Below, one piece after another: positions 18,650-29,997 of a stretch of 64,000 nucleotides of DNA (position 1 is the first letter of the stretch; each line of letters starts with the position of its first letter). The position numbers and the translations under genes are program-made. The DNA is from CAYPKG01 sp964411275 (lineage in GTDB: Bacteria > Bacillota > Clostridia > Christensenellales > CAG-138): positions 6,924 to 70,923 of the forward strand of contig CAYPKG010000008.1 of NCBI GenBank assembly GCA_964411275.1, given 5' to 3'. The notes under the pieces were generated by a model, which was not told the DNA's origin, made no database searches, and saw only the letters and a program-made list of their open reading frames with translations.

Positions 18650-19980
18650 CTACCGACACAATCTACGCCCCGGCCACCCCCGCGGGCGGAGCCATCGCCA
18701 TCATTCGCGTCAGCGGGCCAGAGGCCATCCGCGCGGGACAAATTTTATCCGGCGTGGACATATCCCGCCACCCCCGGCTGATGCGGCGGGTGGCGTTGCG
18801 GGATGCTTCCGGCGCGGTATTTGACGATGCCATGCTGGTGTGTTTTCAGAAGCCCAAAAGCTATACCGGCGAGGACATGCTGGAGCTATACTGCCATGGC
18901 GGGCCACAAGTGTTGCGGATGGCGTTTTCCTCCCTTCGCGCCCTCGGCCTTCGCCCGGCAGAGGCGGGGGAGTTTACCAGGCGGGCGTTCTTAAACGGGA
19001 AAATGGACCTGACCCAGGCGGAAGCGGTAATGGATCTCATCAACGCCCAGGCTGCGGCAGGCGCCCGGGCCGCCCTTCACCAAATGCAGGGCAGGTTGCG
19101 GGACCGTATCGAAGCGCTGGAGAACCAGCTATTGGACGCACAAAGCGCCGTAGCCGCCGCAATCGATTATCCTGAGGAGATGGAAGCGGATGTCCTTTGC
19201 TCCCTTCCTGAAACGCTTTTAGGCATACTCAGCGCCCTTGGCGACCTGATCCAGGAAGGGCAGGCTGGAAGGCTTCTTAGAGAGGGGATTGGCGTGGCAC
19301 TGGCCGGGCGGCCCAACGTGGGCAAGTCCAGCCTGTTAAACGCGCTGCTGGGCCGGGATCGGGCCATCGTCACCGACCAGCCAGGCACCACCCGGGACAC
19401 ATTGGAGGAGCAGGCGGTTTTCGACGGCGTGCTGATTAGGCTTACCGACACCGCGGGGTTGAGGCAAGCGGCGGACGAGGCGGAAAAAATCGGCGTGGAA
19501 CGGGCGCGGCAGGCGGTGGCGCAATCCGACATAGCGTTAATATTGCTGGACGGCTCAACCCCGCTTTTGGAAGAGGATCGGGCGCTGCTCCAGGAGACAG
19601 AGACGGCGGCCCGGCTGATTTTGCGCACAAAATGCGACCTTCCCGCCGCGTGGGAAACTCCGCCGGGCATTGAATGCATGCATGTCAGCGCGAAAACGGG
19701 CGAGGGGCTTCCCGCGCTCAAAGCCGCGATCCTGGCTCTCGCGGGGGCACAGGGCCTGGAACAAGGGGAAACGACGCTAACCAACGAGCGGCACATCCGC
19801 TGCCTCGTCGCTGCGGAAGCCTGCCTGCGGGCGGCGCTTTGTGCATTACAGGACGTGGGCCTCGACTGCGCGTCCACGGACATGCAGGAAGCACTGCACC
19901 ATCTGGGCGCCATCACCGGCCGGGATGTGGACGAGGCAATCATCGACCGGGTGTTTGAAAACTTCTGCGTGGGAAAATAG
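18643..19980 (+). CDS. mnmE: tRNA modification GTPase MnmE
   Basis: With MnmG it installs the 5-carboxymethylaminomethyl group on wobble U34 of tRNAs. It has the N-terminal formyl-THF domain (DTIYAPATPAGGAIAIIRVSG-type start), a helical domain containing an inserted G domain (GRPNVGKSSLLN, DTAGLR, TKCD) and the C-terminal FCVGK with the essential Cys. ATG 18643 is the family-like start; GTG 18628 is in frame. mnmG is not in the window, a departure from the usual mnmE-mnmG neighbourhood. Confidence 0.97.
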   Translation: MVATDTIYAPATPAGGAIAIIRVSGPEAIRAGQILSGVDISRHPRLMRRVALRDASGAVFDDAMLVCFQKPKSYTGEDMLELYCHGGPQVLRMAFSSLRALGLRPAEAGEFTRRAFLNGKMDLTQAEAVMDLINAQAAAGARAALHQMQGRLRDRIEALENQLLDAQSAVAAAIDYPEEMEADVLCSLPETLLGILSALGDLIQEGQAGRLLREGIGVALAGRPNVGKSSLLNALLGRDRAIVTDQPGTTRDTLEEQAVFDGVLIRLTDTAGLRQAADEAEKIGVERARQAVAQSDIALILLDGSTPLLEEDRALLQETETAARLILRTKCDLPAAWETPPGIECMHVSAKTGEGLPALKAAILALAGAQGLEQGETTLTNERHIRCLVAAEACLRAALCALQDVGLDCASTDMQEALHHLGAITGRDVDEAIIDRVFENFCVGK

Positions 19981-20024
19981 CCTTTTTATGAAATGCCTTT
20001 CTTCCTAAATATATATACAGAAAC

Positions 20025-20053
20025 TGTACAATCGCCCCCGTTTATGGTATAAT
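20025..20053 (+). promoter_or_regulatory. Promoter upstream of recF
   Basis: TGTACA, 17-base spacer, TATAAT preceded by TATGG (extended -10). Unusually, the -10 lies between GCCCCC (20034-20039) and GGGGGC followed by seven T (about 20069-20081), which could act as a terminator for mnmE. Confidence 0.6.
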
Positions 20054-20101
20054 TAATTCATAGACCCTGGGGGCTTTTTTTGTGTGTGCCAGTAGCCTAA
20101 G

Positions 20102-20253
20102 CTAGCCTAAGCAATGTAATCCGAACCCGCCGAAAATGGCACCATTTGGCGGATTGCTTTGTTTTCATCAGTCGGCATAGCACCGCCGCTGACACAGTAG
20201 CGGCCTGTAATCCGCCGCCGCAAACCGGGTTCAGACTACATTGCCTAGGCTAG
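20102..20253 (-). ncRNA. Candidate structured RNA or miniature element with 28-base terminal inverted repeat
   Basis: Arms 20102-20129 and 20226-20253 match at 25 of 28 positions. The three differences are A-C or C-A on the plus strand but all become G-U pairs on the minus strand, so a minus-strand RNA pairs fully. Inside are a second stem GGCGGATT / AATCCGCC and hairpins GCCGCT / AGCGGC and AAATGG / CCATTT. No coding frame is apparent. It may be a noncoding RNA, a leader acting on recF, or a MITE. Confidence 0.45.
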
Positions 20254-20268
20254 AAAACAGGAGGGTTC

Positions 20269-21381
20269 ATGCAGGTCACGCGCATTCGGCTGCACAATTT
20301 TCGCAGCTATGAAAAGCTTACGCTGCAGCCCGCGCCGGGACTTTGTGTGCTGGTGGGGGAAAACGCGGCGGGCAAGACCAATGTGCTTGAAAGCATGTTC
20401 CTTTGTGCCGTGGGCCGCAGCCACCGCACCCGCCACGACGCAGAGCTGATCCGCATGGGCCAGCCGGGGGCGCTGGTGGGGCTTGACATTGAAAAACGCA
20501 GCGGCTCCCACACCATCGAATGCCGGTTACGCCAGGACGAGCGGCGGCAGCTGACCATCGACGGCGCAGCCCTTACCCGCTCGGGAGAGCTTTTAGGTTG
20601 TCTCAACGTGGTCATGTTCTCGCCGGAGGACCTGAAGCTTGTCAAGCAGGGCCCCGCTGAACGGCGGCGGTTTATGGATATGGAGCTAAGCCAGCTGCAG
20701 CCCGCATATTACTATAAGCTGCAGCGCTATAATGGTGCGCTCAGGCAGAGAAACGCCCTGTTGAAGGACTGGGCCCATTGCGAAAAACCGGTGCTGGAGG
20801 TGTTTACCCAGCAGCTGGCGCAATTGGGGGCGGCGGTCATTGTTGAGCGGGCCGCGTTCCTTGCCCGGATTGGCGTTCTGGCCGCAAGCGCCCAGCACAC
20901 ACTTTCCGACGGGCGGGAAGTGCTGACGCTTCGCTACCAGCCGGCGCTACCAGCCGACACAGCGGACCTGGTGACGGCGCTGTACGACCAGATGATGGCC
21001 ACCGCAGAGCGTGACGCCCTCCGCTACGGAGGAAACACCGCCACCGGCCCGCACCGGGACGATTTCTCGCTGGCCATCGGCGGGAAAGACGCCCGGATCT
21101 ATGCCTCCCAGGGGCAGCAGCGCACAGCGGCGCTGTCACTGAAGCTGGCCCAGTTAAAGCTCATGCGGGAGGAACGGGGCGACGCGCCCGTGCTGCTTCT
21201 CGACGACGTGCTCTCCGAACTGGACGAGGGCCGGCAAAGGATGCTGTCTGATGCCATGCGCGGCTGCCAGACGTTTCTCACGTGTACGCACCTGTCGGGG
21301 CTTGCCGGATGCGGTTTGGGCGGGCCTGGGGAACAAACCGTTTACCGGGTGAAGGACGGGACGGTTTTGGCGGAAGGTTGA
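20269..21381 (+). CDS. recF: DNA replication and repair protein RecF
   Basis: SMC-like ATPase that helps load RecA at gaps. RLHNFRSYEKL, Walker A GENAAGKTNVLESM, the signature/ATPase region SQGQQRTAALSLKLAQ and Walker B VLLLDDVLSELD are all visible. The ATG follows AGGAGGGTTC. It heads recF-remB-gyrB-gyrA, the standard order downstream of dnaN, although here dnaN is 32 kb away. Confidence 0.96.
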   Translation: MQVTRIRLHNFRSYEKLTLQPAPGLCVLVGENAAGKTNVLESMFLCAVGRSHRTRHDAELIRMGQPGALVGLDIEKRSGSHTIECRLRQDERRQLTIDGAALTRSGELLGCLNVVMFSPEDLKLVKQGPAERRRFMDMELSQLQPAYYYKLQRYNGALRQRNALLKDWAHCEKPVLEVFTQQLAQLGAAVIVERAAFLARIGVLAASAQHTLSDGREVLTLRYQPALPADTADLVTALYDQMMATAERDALRYGGNTATGPHRDDFSLAIGGKDARIYASQGQQRTAALSLKLAQLKLMREERGDAPVLLLDDVLSELDEGRQRMLSDAMRGCQTFLTCTHLSGLAGCGLGGPGEQTVYRVKDGTVLAEG

Positions 21382-21487
21382 ACGTAAGCTGTCATCCTGA
21401 AGTCCGTGAAAGGGTCATTGGATCGATGGCAAGGGGCTTTCATCCTCACATAAATTGGGAATACTTACCGGTACAGGAGGCTAAGGC

Positions 21488-21748
21488 ATGATCATACACC
21501 TTGGATGGGACGTGGCGGTGACGTTGGAGCGCATCATAGCGATATTAAGCGCAGCCACCGCCAACGCCGCGCCGGAAACCCGCAGCCTGATTGCCCAGGC
21601 AAAGGCCCAGCGCCGGTTTACTCCCTGTCCAGGTGCGGCGAAGGCGTATGTGCTGATACAGGATCCGGAGGGAGCCCTTTTCGTAATCGCCTCCTCTATC
21701 AGCCCGGCCACGCTGCGAAAGCGGCTGGAACGGCCGGTATACCAATAA
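21488..21748 (+). CDS. remB: RemB-like small regulatory protein (DUF370)
   Basis: 86 residues starting MIIHLGWDVAVTLERIIAIL, with ISPATLRKR near the end. DUF370 proteins are typically found between recF and gyrB; in Bacillus subtilis RemB influences matrix gene expression. AGGAGG precedes the ATG. The name rests on position plus sequence feel and the function here is inferred. Confidence 0.8.
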   Translation: MIIHLGWDVAVTLERIIAILSAATANAAPETRSLIAQAKAQRRFTPCPGAAKAYVLIQDPEGALFVIASSISPATLRKRLERPVYQ

Positions 21749-21763
21749 TCGAAAACGACTTAA

Positions 21764-23755
<1,992 letters not shown>

Positions 23756-23797
23756 GGGCAGGCTGGATAGGGCTTATTGGAAAGGAAACAAAGGGAT

Positions 23798-26293
23798 ATG
23801 AACGATCAAAAGCATATTATACCGCTGGACCTTGAGTCGGAAATGAAGAAATCTTTCATTTCCTACGCCATGGCGGTTATCATCAACCGGGCGCTGCCCG
23901 ACGTGCGCGACGGGCTTAAGCCGGTGCACCGGCGCATCCTGTATTCCATGGATGAACTGGGGCTGCAGCCTGACAAACCATTCCGTAAATCCGCGCGTAT
24001 CGTGGGCGACGTGCTGGGCAAGTACCATCCCCATGGCGATAGCTCCGTGTACGACGCCATGGTGCGCTTGGCGCAAGAGTTTAACACCCGGTATCCACTG
24101 GTGGAGGGGCACGGCAACTTCGGCTCCGTAGACGGCGACAGCGCCGCCGCCATGCGGTATACGGAAGCGCGCTTTTCCAAGATGGCAATGGCCATGATTG
24201 CGGATATCGACAAGAACACGGTGGATTTCTACCCGAACTTTGACGAAACGCTGATGCAGCCTAAGGTGCTGCCCGCCCGGTATCCGAACCTTTTGGTCAA
24301 CGGCTCCGGCGGCATCGCCGTGGGCATGGCCACAAACATACCGCCCCATAACCTAAGGGAAACCGTGGATGCGGTGTGCGCGCTCATCGATAACCCCGAA
24401 ATCACCGTGGAAGAGCTGATGGCATACATGCCCGGCCCGGACTTCCCCACCGGCGGCATTATATTGGGCATGTCTGGCATCGCCCAGGCCTACCGCACCG
24501 GCCGGGGCCGCATTCTGGTGCGCGCCCGGGCGGAGATCGAGCAATACGCCCCCAACAAGTCCCGCATCATCGTCACGGAAATTCCGTATCAGGTGAACAA
24601 GGCGCGGCTGGTGGAGCGCATCGCGGAGCTGACCCATGAAAAGCGGCTGGACGGCATTTCCGCCTTGCGGGACGAAAGCGACCGCAACGGCATGCGCATC
24701 GTCATCGAACTCAAAAAGGACGTCAACGCCAACGTGGTGTTGAACCAGCTTTACAAGCACACCGCCATGCAGGATACATTCGGCGTGATCATGCTGGCGC
24801 TGGTGGACTCGGAGCCGAAGGTTCTCAATCTCAAGCAGATGCTCTATTATTATCTCGAGCATCAAAAGGAGGTTGTCACCCGCCGTACCCAGTACGATCT
24901 GGAGCGGGCGAAAGAGCGGCTGCATATATTAGAGGGGTTATTAAAAGCCCTGGACAATATCGACGAGATCGTGGATCTCATCAAAAAATCCAGCAACGGC
25001 CAGGAGGCAAAGGCCCGGCTGATAGAGCGGTTTGCCTTCTCCGAAAAGCAGGCCCAGGCCATCCTGGACATGCGCCTGCAGCGCCTGACCGGTCTGGAGC
25101 GGGAGCGCCTGCAAAACGAGCATCAGGAGCTTACAAAGACCGTGGAGTATCTCGAGAGCATTCTCGCGGACGAGGGGCTTCTGCTTTCCATCATCAAGAC
25201 GGAGGTCTGCGCGGTGCGGGACAAATATTCGGACGCCCGGCGCACGGAAATTTCCCAGATGGTGGACGACATCGATTTGGACGACATCATTCAGGAAGAG
25301 GAAATGGCCGTGACGTTGACGCATTTGGGCTATGTCAAGCGGCTGAGCCTGGACACCTACCGCACGCAAAAGCGGGGCGGCAGGGGCGTCATAGGCCAGG
25401 GCACCCGGGATGAAGATTTTGTGGAGCATTTGTTTACCACCTCCACCCATGACCATATCATGTTCTTTACCAACCTGGGCCGGGCCTTCAAGCTGAAATG
25501 CTACACCATTCCTGAGGCGGGCCGCACCGCGAAAGGCACCGCTATCGTGAACCTGCTGCAGCTTCAGGGGGGCGAGCGGATTACCGCGGTGTTCCCCTTG
25601 CACCGGGGCATGGAAGGGGAGTATCTCGTCATGGCCACCCGGGAGGGCGTGATCAAAAAGACGCCCCTTGGAGATTATGACAACATCCGTAAGGGCGGGC
25701 TGATTGCCTTGAACCTGAGGGAAGGGGACGAGCTCATCGCCGTACAGCATTCCTCCGGCAACGACGAGTTTATCCTCGCCACCAGAAAAGGCATGAGCAT
25801 CCGCTTCCACGAGGGCGACGTCCGGGCAATGGGCAGAACCGCCACAGGCGTGCGCTCCATCAACCTGGCCGAGGGTGACTGCGTGGTGGGTATGGTGAAG
25901 GTCGTGCCGGAGCTCAACGTGCTGACCGTAACCGAAAACGGCATGGGCAAGTGCACGCCGGAGGAAGCATACCGCGGGCAGAAGCGAGGCGGTAAGGGCA
26001 TCATCGCCATGGCCATCAACGAAAAGACCGGGGACCTGTGCGGGCTTAAGATGGTGGACGGCAGCGAGGACCTCCTTCTCATCCGGGACGACGGCATGGT
26101 CATCCGCATGCCGGTAAACGGCATCAGCGTCACCGTCAGCCGCTCCACCCAAGGCGTGCGCTTGATGCGGGCGGAAGAAGGCACCCGGGTTGTCAGCATC
26201 ACGCTCACCGAGCACAGCGAGGAGGAAGAAAGCGAAGAAGTTCTCGCTGAGGCGGTTGAAACAGCGGTTGAACCGGAAAATACGCAAGAATAA
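23798..26293 (+). CDS. gyrA: DNA gyrase subunit A
   Basis: DNA cleavage/reunion subunit. [18 protein letters not shown], the quinolone-resistance region [10 protein letters not shown] (Ser and Asp at the two key positions, the sensitive-type residues) and catalytic Tyr in MRYTEARF. The C-terminal beta-pinwheel carries the GyrA-box-like QKRGGRG, with a second QKRGGKG later, and an acidic tail. ATG 23798 is preferred; TTG 23777 is in frame upstream. A strong terminator lies 60 bases after the stop. Confidence 0.98.
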   Translation: MNDQKHIIPLDLESEMKKSFISYAMAVIINRALPDVRDGLKPVHRRILYSMDELGLQPDKPFRKSARIVGDVLGKYHPHGDSSVYDAMVRLAQEFNTRYPLVEGHGNFGSVDGDSAAAMRYTEARFSKMAMAMIADIDKNTVDFYPNFDETLMQPKVLPARYPNLLVNGSGGIAVGMATNIPPHNLRETVDAVCALIDNPEITVEELMAYMPGPDFPTGGIILGMSGIAQAYRTGRGRILVRARAEIEQYAPNKSRIIVTEIPYQVNKARLVERIAELTHEKRLDGISALRDESDRNGMRIVIELKKDVNANVVLNQLYKHTAMQDTFGVIMLALVDSEPKVLNLKQMLYYYLEHQKEVVTRRTQYDLERAKERLHILEGLLKALDNIDEIVDLIKKSSNGQEAKARLIERFAFSEKQAQAILDMRLQRLTGLERERLQNEHQELTKTVEYLESILADEGLLLSIIKTEVCAVRDKYSDARRTEISQMVDDIDLDDIIQEEEMAVTLTHLGYVKRLSLDTYRTQKRGGRGVIGQGTRDEDFVEHLFTTSTHDHIMFFTNLGRAFKLKCYTIPEAGRTAKGTAIVNLLQLQGGERITAVFPLHRGMEGEYLVMATREGVIKKTPLGDYDNIRKGGLIALNLREGDELIAVQHSSGNDEFILATRKGMSIRFHEGDVRAMGRTATGVRSINLAEGDCVVGMVKVVPELNVLTVTENGMGKCTPEEAYRGQKRGGKGIIAMAINEKTGDLCGLKMVDGSEDLLLIRDDGMVIRMPVNGISVTVSRSTQGVRLMRAEEGTRVVSITLTEHSEEEESEEVLAEAVETAVEPENTQE

Positions 26294-26353
26294 GAACCGG
26301 ACGGTAGCAGCAATGAACTGACGTAAAAAAATAGACAAAGAATTAAGCAGCAG

Positions 26354-26401
26354 CGAGGGCTTGAAGTCTGTGAAGAGCAGGCGGCAAGCCCTCGAGTTTT
26401 T
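26354..26401 (+). terminator. Terminator of the recF-gyrA operon
   Basis: Perfect 10-base arms CGAGGGCTTG / CAAGCCCTCG with a 21-base loop, followed by AGTTTTT. Confidence 0.85.
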
Positions 26402-26462
26402 ACGTGTAGTAATCGAGATGATCCATAGGTTCCGCCATAAAATGGCATTCTTTAAAGCTTCC

Positions 26463-26491
26463 TTGCCAGGGATGTGTTGCCGCAATATAAT
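26463..26491 (+). promoter_or_regulatory. Promoter for the HTH-kinase pair
   Basis: TTGCCA, exact 17-base spacer, TATAAT, about 48 bases before the start codon. Confidence 0.8.
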
Positions 26492-26538
26492 AGATGTATC
26501 GGAGGTATATAATACCATTTCTGAATATGGAGGAAACT

Positions 26539-26967
26539 ATGGCCGAAAAACTGACGGAAGAATTATTGAATAAATTGCTATTTACAAGTTCCCTTTCCTC
26601 GTATCTTGATCATGAGCTTATGGACAAAAATATCAGTTTGTCCGATTACTTGAATACACAGCTTGAATTGAAGCAGCGAAAGAAAAGCGATGTCATACGG
26701 GAAAGCAAGCTGAATTCCACTTTTGCGTACCAGATTTTTTCCGGTGATAGAAACGCAAGCAAGGACAAGCTATTGCAGCTTTCTTTTTCTATGCGCCTTG
26801 ATCTGCGGGAAACGCAGCGGCTCTTAAAAATCGCCAATGCAGGAGAGCTTTATTGCAAAAACCGCCGGGATGCTATCATCATTTATTGTATTTCTCAAAA
26901 TATGACATTGGCGCAAACCGATGATACCCTGTTTCAGTTTGACGAAGCAACGATTTGTGAGGAATGA
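26539..26967 (+). CDS. Small helical, probably DNA-binding (HTH-like) protein paired with a kinase
   Basis: 142 residues, helical and charged. The middle (TFAYQIFSGDRNASKDKLLQ, about residues 60-80) reads like an XRE-type helix-turn-helix with following recognition and support helices, but it is not a textbook match. GGAGG is 5 bases before ATG 26539; another ATG four codons upstream is possible. Its stop overlaps the kinase start (ATGA), so the two are coupled and probably act together; it may be the kinase's substrate or regulator. Lower GC than gyrA beside it. Confidence 0.7.
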   Translation: MAEKLTEELLNKLLFTSSLSSYLDHELMDKNISLSDYLNTQLELKQRKKSDVIRESKLNSTFAYQIFSGDRNASKDKLLQLSFSMRLDLRETQRLLKIANAGELYCKNRRDAIIIYCISQNMTLAQTDDTLFQFDEATICEE

Positions 26968-28175
26968 TTTCGATTATGAACGAACTTGAAGGCTATCTTT
27001 CCAACATTGAAAAGGACAATGCCTATCGCGTTATCGATGTTCTAAAACATTCAGCTCATAGCCGCACAGAAAGGGTTCTTAATCGGGATGGAAATACATA
27101 TATACGCAAATATTTTCCTCTTGATATCCCTGTTGCGAAAAATGAATACCGCTTGCTTTCCCAGCTTAATCATCCCGCTTTGCCGCTAGTATATGACTAT
27201 TATGAGCTGAGCGGAAAAGGCGTATTGGTGGAAGAATATATCGAGGGAATGAAGCTTTCAGATATTATCAACACATTCGGCGCCCTCTCTGAGCCCAAGG
27301 CCATCGATATCACAAAAAAGCTTTGCGCGGTTTGCTTGTATCTACATAAGCAGCGACCAGCTCCAATCATTCACAGAGACATAAAGCCGGATAATATTAT
27401 CTGCCCGCCAGACGGAAGCGTTAAGCTGATAGACTTTGGCGCAGCCCGGGAATACAAGGATAGTAGCAGCAAAGACACCGTATATGTGGGTACCATTGGA
27501 TACGCGCCGCCAGAGCAATTTGGGTTTGGCCAGACCGATGTGAGATCTGATGTTTACGGCATTGGTATGACGCTGTTAAATATGCTTACAGGAAAAACCC
27601 CTGAGCGCGGCCAGAAAGTAAGTCTGGCGAATACCAATATTTCGGTGGACATTCAACGAATTATCCACAAAGCAACGCAATTTGATCCAGCAAAAAGATA
27701 CCGGTCTGTTGATGTCTTTCTATCAGATCTCGATGAACTCGTTCCAGAAAGGAACGCTATATTTGCAATAAAAGAATATGCGTTCAAAACTCAAAATAAT
27801 ATCTACCCCAAACATCGAAATTGGTCGCCGCTTATCAAGTGGCTTTTCATGCCGCTGCACGTCATGCTGTTTTTATTGTTGATCGTAATAATACCCCGCG
27901 ATATTTTTGAACCTACGGGCTTTGGCCGAACCGATGATATATTGCGTTTCTTTCAGGATTTGGGGCTATTTGTATTCGTATTGCTCCCGCCATACATATT
28001 AGGCTTTAACTTATTTAATCTGAATGAAAAAATCGCCTTTTTTCATAAAAAGAGAATACAAAAAAAAGTCTTCATAATTGTTATCTTATTTTTAATAGGC
28101 ATATTACTTGCTGCAACATTAGGCGATCTACATAGCGAAGCGTATAAACTAGCGCAAAATTTAGCTGACAGCTAA
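26964..28175 (+). CDS. Membrane-anchored eukaryotic-like Ser/Thr protein kinase
   Basis: 403 residues. The kinase domain occupies about 20-270: YIRKYF Lys, NEYRLL Glu, IIHRDIKPDN catalytic loop, LIDFG metal site, and GTIGYAPPEQ with SDVYGIGMTLL. The C-terminal third holds three hydrophobic membrane segments (from about 295, 330 and 365). There are no PASTA repeats, so it is not the usual cell-wall-sensing PrkC type. The orientation would put the kinase in the cytosol. Neighbour: the coupled HTH-like protein. Confidence 0.88.
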   Translation: MISIMNELEGYLSNIEKDNAYRVIDVLKHSAHSRTERVLNRDGNTYIRKYFPLDIPVAKNEYRLLSQLNHPALPLVYDYYELSGKGVLVEEYIEGMKLSDIINTFGALSEPKAIDITKKLCAVCLYLHKQRPAPIIHRDIKPDNIICPPDGSVKLIDFGAAREYKDSSSKDTVYVGTIGYAPPEQFGFGQTDVRSDVYGIGMTLLNMLTGKTPERGQKVSLANTNISVDIQRIIHKATQFDPAKRYRSVDVFLSDLDELVPERNAIFAIKEYAFKTQNNIYPKHRNWSPLIKWLFMPLHVMLFLLLIVIIPRDIFEPTGFGRTDDILRFFQDLGLFVFVLLPPYILGFNLFNLNEKIAFFHKKRIQKKVFIIVILFLIGILLAATLGDLHSEAYKLAQNLADS

Positions 28176-28211
28176 TGAATTCTTATTGGGCCTATGTTAG
28201 TGTTGTATAGG

Positions 28212-28523
28212 CTACTGTTCGAGTAAGCCAAGAATGTAGCCCATCACCCTTTCCTTTTGGTTTTGTGGCAACAGCATCCAGTTTTCCAATAAATCACGCT
28301 GGTCATCGGTCAACTGCTCGTTGTCGTCAATGCCGGAAAAGAATTGGGCCAGGGAGAGCCCAAAAGCACGGCAAAGCGCCTCCAGGGTTGTAACTGTTGG
28401 AGAGTTTGCGCGCTTATATAGGTTTGTTAGAGTTGACTGCGGAATACCGGCCTCTTTCGCCAAACGATATTCGCTCCAGCCACGCTTTTCTCGCAATTGC
28501 GTAATACGTGCTAAAATATCCAT
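28212..28523 (-). CDS. XRE-family HTH transcriptional regulator
   Basis: 103 residues with a canonical Cro/C1 HTH (LAKEAGIPQSTLTNLYKR, about residues 20-37) and TLEALCRAFGLSLAQFF; the C-terminal part is short and helical. Start ATG 28523 (MDILARI). It is divergent from the small membrane protein; an inverted pair of 15-base sequences in the 130-base intergenic region probably forms its operator. Confidence 0.88.
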   Translation of the reverse strand: MDILARITQLREKRGWSEYRLAKEAGIPQSTLTNLYKRANSPTVTTLEALCRAFGLSLAQFFSGIDDNEQLTDDQRDLLENWMLLPQNQKERVMGYILGLLEQ

Positions 28524-28530
28524 GAACACC

Positions 28531-28590
28531 AACCTTATTAAAACTATTTTACTCCACAGCCGTAAAGTACATTCAGTTTTAATAAGGGTT
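28531..28590. promoter_or_regulatory. Inverted operator-like sites between XRE gene and membrane-protein gene
   Basis: AACCTTATTAAAACT at 28531-28545 and its reverse complement with one extra base at 28575-28590. The first overlaps the ribosome site of the XRE gene and the second precedes a TAATATAAT -10-like sequence at about 28609-28617, a layout suited to autorepression plus control of the divergent gene. Confidence 0.55.
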
Positions 28591-28652
28591 GTTAATACTT
28601 CACAAAAGTAATATAATTTAACTAATACAAAAGTTGTTAGGAGGATTGTTTC

Positions 28653-29030
28653 TTGAAAAGCAAAAAGAAAAAGAGCGTAGCTCTGATTATTTCGGCCGCG
28701 TTGGGGGTTCTTTACAGCATCTATATTATCTCATACTTCAGCGGTGCAGTTGGAGGAGCATCATCCGGATCAGAAGCGCTCGGCGGCGCGATTGCAACCG
28801 CCCTTGCAACTCCGCATATGATCTGCGTCGTTATTGCAGCAATATTTAACGTTATTGCGGCATTAACCAATAAGCGTGGGTTTGCTTTGACCGGTGCAAT
28901 CTTATATTGCGTTGGCGCGGTTCTATTCTTGATGTACGGTATGTTCGTTGTTCCTTCTATCATCCTAAGCTTTATCGGTTATGCCAAATTGAGAAAAATG
29001 GCAAAGCGCGAATTAGAAGAGCAAACTTAA
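28653..29030 (+). CDS. Small multi-pass membrane protein, function unknown
   Basis: 125 residues beginning MKSKKKKSVALIISAALG: a basic start, then hydrophobic segments near 9-28, 52-72, 77-95 and 96-112, and a charged C-terminus. TTG start at 28653 has AGGAGG 8 bases upstream. No enzymatic motif is visible. It lies divergent from the XRE gene and just ahead of the lipoprotein gene, possibly the same transcript. Confidence 0.72.
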   Translation: MKSKKKKSVALIISAALGVLYSIYIISYFSGAVGGASSGSEALGGAIATALATPHMICVVIAAIFNVIAALTNKRGFALTGAILYCVGAVLFLMYGMFVVPSIILSFIGYAKLRKMAKRELEEQT

Positions 29031-29073
29031 AACGAGTTACGTTTACTTTTAGCAGATAGTTGGAGGCAGATAT

Positions 29074-29991
29074 ATGAAGAAGCTCCTTTCGTTTGTACTT
29101 ATTATAATGCTGGCGACTTGTGCCGCTTGTGGCGGGACAAGCAATCAATCATCCGATCCCGATCCCCCGTCAACTGATGACTCTGCCGCGGCGTTAAACT
29201 CTACTCAGGACGCTAAAGCCGATGCTCCGGTCTATTCTTTAACCAACGCAGTTATCGTTAGCGATGGCAATTGCACCTTTACCGTGAGCAATATTGATGC
29301 CCAAGGCTTGTGGGGCTTCACGCTAAATGTGCTTTGCGAAAACAATACCGATAAAAACTTGAGGTTCTCCTGGGATAACGTTTCCGTCAACGGATATATG
29401 ATTGATCCATTATGGGGCAAAGAAATAGCTGCTGGTAAAAAAGCCAATGCCGAAATCAGTTTTTTTGATACCCAGTTGGAGGAATGCAATATAGCATCGG
29501 TCGATGAAATTGTATTCACACTTACGGTGTCCGATGCTGACGACTGGCTTGCTGACAACCTTGTTGATATGGAATATGCAATTTATCCTACAGGGCTGGA
29601 CGCAAGTTGCGTTGCTTACCCTGTAAGAACTACTGCCGCAGACGAACGGACGATCCTGGATAATGAAAACTGCACATTTATAATTGAGAGCGTTGTGAAC
29701 GACGAAATATGGGGATATACCTTAAATTGCTATCTTGAAAACAAGAGCGACGAGGCTTTGATGTTTTCGTGGAACGATGTATCTGTGAACGGGTATATGG
29801 TTGACCCATTCTGGGCGAAAGAGGTTGCTGCTGGAAAGCGCGCTTTTTCCGATATAAGCTTTTCGACTTCTGATTTTGAAGAAAATGGGATCAGCGCCGT
29901 TAACGATATTGAGTTCAATTTGAAAGTATCTTATCCGAATGATTGGACTGCATCTGATGTTTTCAATGATGTATTTACCTATCATCCATGA
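29074..29991 (+). CDS. Lipoprotein with a tandemly duplicated domain
   Basis: 305 residues. N-terminal MKKLLSFVLIIMLATCAAC signal with Cys followed by GG marks a surface lipoprotein, then a Ser/Asp/Pro linker. Two homologous roughly 110-residue domains follow; shared landmarks are NCTF, WGFTLN/WGYTLN, FSWDNVSVNGYM/FSWNDVSVNGYM, W(G/A)KE(I/V)AAGK and the closing DDW/NDW. An immunoglobulin-like beta fold is plausible but not proven. GGAGG precedes the ATG; a GC-rich hairpin follows. Confidence 0.78.
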   Translation: MKKLLSFVLIIMLATCAACGGTSNQSSDPDPPSTDDSAAALNSTQDAKADAPVYSLTNAVIVSDGNCTFTVSNIDAQGLWGFTLNVLCENNTDKNLRFSWDNVSVNGYMIDPLWGKEIAAGKKANAEISFFDTQLEECNIASVDEIVFTLTVSDADDWLADNLVDMEYAIYPTGLDASCVAYPVRTTAADERTILDNENCTFIIESVVNDEIWGYTLNCYLENKSDEALMFSWNDVSVNGYMVDPFWAKEVAAGKRAFSDISFSTSDFEENGISAVNDIEFNLKVSYPNDWTASDVFNDVFTYHP

Positions 29992-29997
29992 TTCAGT

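Noticed and set aside
20102..20253. Hammerhead ribozyme in the element before recF
   Set aside because: CTGATGA is present on the minus strand, but no stem II followed by GAAA and no cleavage-site arrangement; a 7-base match is expected by chance in 64 kb.
21390..21480. Small RNA or operator between recF and remB
   Set aside because: Only a TGTCATCCTGA-like repeat fragment and a normal SD are visible; no stable stem or promoter.
24941..26518. Long minus-strand open frame opposite gyrA
   Set aside because: GC-rich codon bias of gyrA keeps the antisense frame open; the translation shows no family motifs and gyrA itself is unambiguous.
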